DNA of 64,000 bases. Source: Heterohyrax brucei. Its lineage: Eukaryota; Chordata; Mammalia; Hyracoidea; Procaviidae. Positions 57,780 through 64,000 of the stretch are shown piece after piece. The DNA is taken from positions 22,700,001 through 22,764,000 of the forward strand of contig CM053152.1 in NCBI GenBank assembly GCA_028571685.1, read 5' to 3'. Position 1 is the stretch's first letter. Every line of letters starts with the position of its first letter. The notes beneath the pieces were generated by a model. The model was given only the letters and a program-made list of their open reading frames with translations. It was not told the DNA's origin and did no database searches. Position numbers and translations under genes: made by a program.

Positions 57780-58260
57780 ATGATGGATTTAATTGTTTTG
57801 TAGTAAGGATACTGTTAAGAGTGTCCAATCTGTTGTTCTACTTTTAAGTGTTTGTTTAGCCCAAGCAAGTTTTTCCTGTTACTTCTTTGAGTATTTGATC
57901 CTTGATATATTCTGTCTGGTTTTCTGTCTGGAATCGGTATTAGACAAATGTTGGATGCATTTCTTTTATACTTTGTAACTTTATTCTTTATTGCTGAATT
58001 CTCAGAGAATTAGGTAGATACTAACTCTTATCTTCAATTACATTTCTTCTATTTTCATCGTGTTCATTAAGTTTTTAATACTTGTGATTTTCATTTCTTT
58101 TTCACAGTGACCTGTTGCCTTTTGGGGGGATTGTAAATCCATCAGCCTTTTAAATCTTTCTGAACATGTCAGTTGTACTTAATAAAGGATGTCTTTTGTT
58201 TCCTACTTGAAAACTATCCAGGGTTCGATTATTATTTTTAACTTAGTTTTTAGTTTTTAA
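57780..58260 (-). mobile_element. Old L1M/HAL1-like fragment, antisense
   Basis: T-rich antisense ORF1-like text ('ttctttattgctgaattctc', 'ttttaatacttgtgattttc') similar in style to 38910-41150. Low sequence support. Confidence 0.45.
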
Positions 58261-59289
58261 CCAACTGTTGGTTGAATATTGCTTGTCTGTAATTGTAGAT
58301 GACTTTTGAAACTGATTGATTTTATGAAGTACTGTCTTAATTTATCAACTCAGCCCATAATCCCTGTTTCGCTGATAACAAATGCAAATTTGTAGGCACC
58401 CTATTCCAGTGGCCAGAAGGGCAAGGGAAGGACGTTTGACCAGAGAGATTTCCTTTAGGGTTTATGGATAATTTATCTTCAGGTGGGGGGGGTGGTGTGT
58501 TCTCCGGTGGTGACTGTAAATTTCTTGGTAGCACTGACATGGTTTCCTTGTCTCAGTATTTGTTAATGGAATCTCCTGTGTCAGAACGTCTGCTTTAGAC
58601 ATCTGCCCTCATGGTGTTAGCCTGAGATCTGTCCTCATGGTTTTAGCTGTCTTTTATGTACATACTCAGCAATTTTCTGGGCCTTACTATTTGTGATATT
58701 GGGATTAATAAGAAGTTCTCTTGGAAAATTTTACTTTATTTTTTTAAGGCCCTTTCTTTTTTGGATTTTATCACTGTTCTGAGCCTATCTCTTTTTTAAA
58801 TTATTCAGGCTTTTTCCTAATTCTGATTTGCTTGTTGGCAAACTTCCAGGCTTTTCAGTATTGCAGTAGACTTACTTGTAGAGTTGTTTTGTCATTCCAT
58901 TTGGATTTGGAGAGATATTAAATAACCATCTCAATCAGAAACGTAAGGTCATCTTTGCCTTCTCTTACCCCTATATAGGATGAATTGCCAAATATTATTG
59001 CTTCTGCCTGGGTAAGAGCTCTTGTACTGACCTCACTCTCTATTTCTACATCTCCTACATTAGTCCAGACAGTTATTTTAATGATCTCCTGACTTCTTGT
59101 TCTTGTCAGTACTTCTCACTTTAGTATATGCTGTACATACTCACAGAGCAATCTTTGCAAACTGAAACTTTGAATATAATCATTCATCTACAAAAAAATG
59201 GCAACTGATAATCTTTAAGTTCAGATGTCTTAGTGTGGTATTGAAGACTTTGTACCATTCATTATACATAATCTTCTTAACCTTATTCC

Positions 59290-59485
59290 ACTAATTCTGT
59301 ACATAGAATAGTCTCTTGTCCAGCTCAGTTGTCTGGCTCTGGTAAATTCTTTTCTGACCTTCCTGCGGGTTCATAGTAACTTATTCCTTCTTGGTATTAC
59401 CTTTGGTACTTTATTTGTACATCTCTAGTGGCCCGTTTCATTTTCAGCTATGTAAAATTTGTTGATTTCTTACTGAACTATATTC
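59290..59485 (+). mobile_element. L2-like fragment
   Basis: 'ctggtaaattcttttctgac' and 'ggtactttatttgtacatct' recall the L2 3' region; diverged. Confidence 0.45.
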
Positions 59486-60202
59486 TTCTTTAGATCACTG
59501 TACATAGCTTATGATTTTTTTTTTAGATCCTCCATAGGAGGTAGTTTAGTAATGTCACATTTTGTAGATACCAAAAAAATTTTAATTTGCTCAATCAAGA
59601 AAATATGTTTGGATTTATATACTGCTAACTTATTAACAAATCTTTAGAGTATGATTAAGTTTGTTTGGTAAGGGTAATTGTAATACTGTGATATGGATTT
59701 TTTTAATTTACTTCTGTTAGAAAAATACATGCTTGCCCAGTCACATTATATTAAGTATTAAAAAGAGTTTTGTGTTGGCCTCTTTGGAAATTATAGCCTA
59801 AAACTGGGGTTCTGCTTTATGACTTAAATATAGATAGATAGGAAAAATTAGTAGAGCAATTCAAGCAAACAGATACTACTTCAGTAGATCTTTTCAAATT
59901 ACATGCATCGTAGTTATTCATAAAACAAATAGTATGACTAAAGAAGAAAATTTGACTTAATTTGTTTATATTATAAAAATTACACTGATATTTAGTGATA
60001 TATTGCTTTTATTATCAGTTTTATTTCAAGTTAAGTGACTCACTAAATTGGTATTTGACATTAGAAGGACTGAGTAACCAGGTGGAATGTTTTCTTACCA
60101 GTATAAAGAGACTGTACTCACCAGTACTACTCTTTCAATGTTGCACACAGGCATTACATAAAATTGGCGGCCATTTACATGTAACTAGTACAATTTGAGA
60201 CA

Positions 60203-60350
60203 TACTAATCAGTGGTTAAGTGCTATGGCTACTAGGCAAAAGGTTAGCAGATCAAATTTGCCAGGCACTCCTTGGAAACTCTACAGGGCAGTTCTGCTCT
60301 GTCTGTAGGGTCACCGTGAATTAGAATCAACTGAATGACAATGATGTGGA
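60203..60350 (+). mobile_element. AfroSINE, sense, short form
   Basis: 'cagtggttaagtgctatggc', 'cactccttggaaactctaca', 'gggtcaccgtgaattagaat'. Confidence 0.92.
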
Positions 60351-60360
60351 ATCACTATCT

Positions 60361-60531
60361 ACAGGTCCCTGGATGGCACAACTTGGTGGTTCAGACCTAC
60401 CCAGTGTCGCCTTGAAATTTAGCTCTGGCAATCTGCTTACAATAGGTCACAGCCTTGAAAACCCTATGAAGCAGTTCTACTTTGTACATATGTCACCTTG
60501 AGTCAGAATCGACCACAGTCAACAGCAACAG
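60361..60531 (+). mobile_element. AfroSINE, sense, long form, diverged
   Basis: Adjacent to the previous copy in the same orientation. 'caatctgcttacaataggtc' and 'cacagccttgaaaaccctat' mark the long form. It ends about 195 bp before the RBBP8 exon at 60725. Confidence 0.82.
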
Positions 60532-60724
60532 CCACTAATAACAAATTAGTTTTGCCACAATAGCAATAACTGACTGGTATAACTTAGAATCAAAAATTCT
60601 AATTTCTCCATATTGCTGAGTGTTTTATCAAAAGTACCTAACTAGATGTTAATGGAACTGTATTATATACCTTCTTATTCACATTAGATTTATTATGTAC
60701 CTTCTTTTTCACATTATATTTAAG

Positions 60725-60791
60725 TGAATGAAAAGAATACTCTGCAGGAAGAAAATAAAAAGCTTTCTGAACAACTGCAACAAAAAATTGA
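60725..60791 (+). CDS. RBBP8: RBBP8 (CtIP) coding exon, residues ~121-143
   Basis: A 67-nt exon. Acceptor ATTTAAG ends at 60724 and donor GTAAGT starts at 60792. TG completes the Met codon from the exon at 43816, giving MNEKNTLQEENKKLSEQL then QQKI, with GA starting the next codon (Glu). It continues the coiled coil. Human CtIP has, as I recall, Arg where this has Lys at ~124; otherwise it is the same. The RB-binding, CtBP-binding, BRCA1-binding and Sae2-like C-terminal parts of CtIP must lie downstream of the window. Confidence 0.95.
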
Positions 60792-60954
60792 GTAAGTATT
60801 TTTCCCAAATTCCTTCAGAAAATTGAGTATTTTTCCATCTTTTATATCTTTGTTTTATTTAGCTATATAGATTATAAATATGTATTCCTACTTTCACATA
60901 ATTGACATGGTTAGGTTGTAAAGACCAAGTCCATGTGCAAAAATCTACATTATG

Positions 60955-61557
60955 TGACATTTAGGGCCATGCCTTGCCAGTGCTAGTGCCCCCAGTGCTC
61001 CCAGTACATCTCAGGATGTACATGACATGTGGTCCCTGCCTTCTGCTCCATGCCTTCCTCACCACTACAGAGCCTGCAGGGAATTGGGAGTGGTGGTGGC
61101 AGTGGTTGGTGGTACCCACTGCCTCTGGACCAGCAGGGGCCCACTATTACCTGGCTGAGCTCCAGGTTTCTGCCCAAAACAATGTTCCTTGCATCTCCAC
61201 CTGCTTTCTCTGCTAGCCTCAGAGAGAGGCCTTGGTGGCAGCAGGCAGCTTCCAGGTCTGCAGGAAGGTGAGGCCCAGCCACTCAGAACCTGCAGAGGTT
61301 TCAGAGGTGGCAGTGATGCCTCTTTGGAGGAAGAGTCTTATAAGCCTGCAGCCCCAGCTCCCACCACCAGCTTTCGTCCTGGCCTCCCCTACCTTCTGCA
61401 CATCACCCACCACGGGCCCAGTCCAGCACCTATGCCCAACTCAGGTAATAGAACTACCAGCAGCCTGTGAAGCCTCAGTTTCTCTCACACACTGTGCCCT
61501 CCTTCTCTCTCCTACTCCCCTTGGCTCCTCATTAATATATGGGCTTGTCAGATAGTA
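60955..61557. other. GC-rich block of unknown origin
   Basis: About 600 bp clearly richer in G and C than the surrounding intron, with few CpGs, directly next to the 3' end of L1-D. Open frames up to 107 codons occur on both strands, as expected of GC-rich sequence, and none resembles a known protein. It may be an LTR or other repeat that I do not recognise. Confidence 0.6.
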
Positions 61558-61559
61558 GA

Positions 61560-64000
61560 TTTTCTTTTTTATTTTTATTGTGAACTAGGAACAATTTTAC
61601 GTTCTATATCACATCGCCATATAACACCCAGAACTTTCGCTTCTGTTCTGTTGTAGCTGTCCCCCTCACCAGCTTTGTGACAGCATGCTTCACCTTTTGT
61701 TTGGAACTTCCTATAACCTTTTGGTGAAGGTCTGTCCTTCCTCACCCATCAACTCAGCTCTAGCAAAGTGCCCCTCAGACAACCCTGTGTACATTTTTAC
61801 ATGTTTGTTCGCCTCCAGTATCATTCTGTGTTTTGTATGGTCCAGGTCAGTCTTTGGGGAGCTAGCCCCAGTGCTGGATGCAGTTTAGGGTTAGAGAGTC
61901 TGAGGCCACACTCCCAGGGGACCTTCTGTTCAGAAGAACCATCCGTTGTGGTCTTTTGGTAGAGTTCTAGCTCTGCCTACCACTCCATCACCTGCTGTGT
62001 CTGGAGCTCCATTCAGCATACTCCATCCAGGCTATGTTTGGTGGTGGCTGGGCACCTTCTAGTTCTTCTGGTTCCTTGCTGAAGCAGGCTATGGTTCATA
62101 TCGCCCCTTCCATCTGGCGGACTCATATTTTTCTCCTGTCCTCAATTTCTTCTATTTGTCTGAGGTCCAAATGGGATTGGGACCATTTGGTGCTATTTAG
62201 ATGGCAGCTTGCTAGCTTTTAAGACCTCAGTTGCCACTCATAAAGGTGGTAGGTGGAGCAATATCTTGAGAGAGGGAGAGAGAAGAACTTTGGGTAATCC
62301 TAATTAGTCTGGATGTCCTCTGAGAGCATGGCCCCCAATCCCAGACCCCATTTCTCTGTTCATCCAAAGAGGTAGTCCACATTAAGGGGACAATTTGGTT
62401 TTCAAGTTGAGTAGTTGTGGATACCCCACTTCTAGTTCATGCTGTCACATCCCGTACCTGTCCCTGATCTTAACCACTATCTAATTTATAAAATATTCTT
62501 CTCCCCTGCTGACCTCCCCCCTTATAACCTTCAAATACTGATTTCTGCTGTACCTAAGTGATTAGTTGCGTCCTTGTAACAGTAGTCTTGTACAAAATTT
62601 GTCCTTCTGTGCCTGAATAATTTCGCTCAGTGTAATTTCCTCTAGATGGTCCCATGTTGACAGGTATTTGTCTTATCATTGCATAGTATTCCAGTGTATG
62701 AATATACCAGTTAGTTTAACCATTTGTCTGTTGATGGACATCTAGGTTGTTTCCAACTTTTTGCTTCTGTGGAGAGAGCTGCAGTTAACATTGGCATGCA
62801 AGTATCTGTTTGAGTGATATTCATTTTTTCTTTGGGATATATTCCAAGGAGACAGACTGCTGGATCATATGGTATTTCTGTTTCTAGTTTTTTAAGAAAG
62901 TGCCAAATCAATTTCCATAGTGGTTGAACCATTTTTACAGTCCCACCAACAGTGTAGGAGAGTCCCAATCTCTCTACATCCTCTCCAGCGTTCATTATTC
63001 TGTGCTTTTTTGGATTATTGCTGTCTTCATTGGGGTGAGATGATATCTCATTGTGGTTCTGACGTGAATTTCTCTGATGGCTAACAATTGTGAACAATTC
63101 CTCATGTATTTGTTGACAGCCTGTATGTCTTCTTTGGTGAAGTGCCTGTTCATGTCATTTGCCCATTTTTCAGTTGGGTGGTTTGTCTTTTTCTTGTTGA
63201 GGTTTTGCAGTATCTTGTAGATTAGAGAGATTAGGTGGTAGTCAGAAGCGTGGTGGACAAATATTTGTCCCCGCTTTGTAGGTAGTTTTTTTATTCTTTT
63301 GATGAAGGCTTAAATGAACATAAGGGGGTGATTTTTAAGAGTTCCCAATTATCTGTTTTTGCTTCTGATGATTTAAGTTTGTTACTGGTTTTTGGTAGAC
63401 TGTTGATGCCATGGACTAGCACTTCTGTTGTCTTCCTAATTTTTCCTTCCAAGAATTTTATTGTTTTAGCTTTTATATTTAGGTCTTCAATCCATTTTGA
63501 ATTAGGTTTTGTGCATGGTGTGAGATAAAGGTCTAGTTTCATTTTTTTTGCAGGTGGAAATCCACCTGCCAGCAACGTTTGTTGAAAAGACTGTCTTTAC
63601 CCCAATTCACTGTCTTTGGGCCTTTATCAAATATCTTATGTTGATAAGTGGATGAAGTTATATTTGGATTTTTTATTCTGTTCCATTGGTCTGTGCATCT
63701 GTTTCTGTCCCAGTACCAGGCTGTCTTGACTACTGTGGCAGTGAAGTAGGTTTTAAGGTCAGGAAGGGTGAGGCCTCCTACTTTGTTCCCCTTCTTTAGC
63801 AATAATTGACTTAGCTGTGGCTTCCTCTTTCCATATAAAGTTGGTGAATTTGTTTCTCCACATGTCGTTAAAAAATGTCATTGGAAGTTGAACTGGGATT
63901 GCATTGTATGTATAGATTGCTTTGGGGAGTCTAGATAATTTCACAATGTTAAGTCTTCCTATCCAGGAGCTAGGTAGATTTCTGCACTTGTCCATTTACC
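61560..64000 (-). mobile_element. L1-D: older antisense L1, cut by window edge
   Basis: T-rich 3' end at ~61560 ('ttttttatttttattgtg'), ~1.1-kb 3'UTR, then ORF2 towards the window end. More diverged from L1-A, B and C than they are from each other: different 3'UTR and frequent frame breaks. Total length unknown. Confidence 0.9.
62711..64000 (-). pseudogene. L1-D ORF2 C-terminal part, broken and partial
   Basis: Pieces in several frames: [20 protein letters not shown] and [17 protein letters not shown] (63759-63995), [17 protein letters not shown] then [10 protein letters not shown] (63539-63802), LGIYPKEKMNITQTDTCMP then WKQPRCPSTDKW (62711-63097). These are the post-RT and C-terminal blocks of an L1 ORF2p. 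The RT catalytic region is beyond the window. Confidence 0.88.

Larger units (their letters stand above)
60792..64000 (+). other. RBBP8: RBBP8 intron downstream of residue ~143 (partial)
   Basis: The intron begins at the GTAAGT donor at 60792 and runs off the window. It holds a GC-rich block (60955-61557) and antisense L1-D (61560-64000). Confidence 0.85.

Noticed and set aside
61189..61555. Open frames on both strands in the GC-rich block
   Set aside because: Several frames are open at once, Pro/Ser/Thr-rich, with no match to a known protein. More likely base composition than coding.

Overview
This window is intronic DNA of a placental mammal, almost certainly an afrotherian (elephant, hyrax, manatee or relatives). 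The main evidence is more than 25 copies, in both orientations, of the tRNA-derived AfroSINE family. The rest of the background is mammalian: L1 LINEs, ancient L1M/HAL1, L2 and MIR fragments, MaLR-type LTRs, AT-rich composition and GT-AG introns.

One host gene is present, on the + strand. Four short coding exons (15324-15366, 28671-28766, 43816-43928, 60725-60791) join in frame with matching phases. They encode about 106 residues that match residues ~37-143 of RBBP8 (CtIP), the MRN cofactor that starts resection of DNA double-strand breaks. The exons cover the N-terminal tetramerisation/coiled-coil region, including a CxxC pair. Introns are 13.3, 15.0 and 16.8 kb; the start codon and most of the protein lie outside the window.

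Layout: 1-5285 is the 5' part of an antisense L1 (L1-A, cut by the window edge). 5286-15323 is intron with AfroSINEs and an antisense L1 split by a MaLR LTR. 15367-28670 holds an old L1M, a sense 5'-truncated L1 (L1-E), a palindromic mariner-derived repeat and many AfroSINEs. 28767-43815 holds a strong inverted repeat, L2/MIR remnants, a 966-bp mariner with intact ends, and L1M. 43929-60724 holds a 5'-truncated L1 with a 15-bp target-site duplication (L1-C) and a near full-length L1 (L1-B, ~7.2 kb) with a possible 3' transduction. 60792-64000 holds a GC-rich block and another antisense L1 (L1-D).

The larger L1 copies (A, B, C, D, F) lie antisense to the gene; the one recognisable younger sense copy (E) is 5'-truncated. 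L1-A and L1-B both carry several stops and frameshifts, and the ORF2 piece of L1-C is shifted across its Cys-rich motif. I found no tRNA or rRNA gene, no CRISPR array and no novel protein-coding system. The more interesting signals are structural: transposon architecture, inverted repeats and nested insertions. Repeat-family names come from recognition of characteristic sequence, not a database search, and most repeat boundaries are good to about 10-20 bp.
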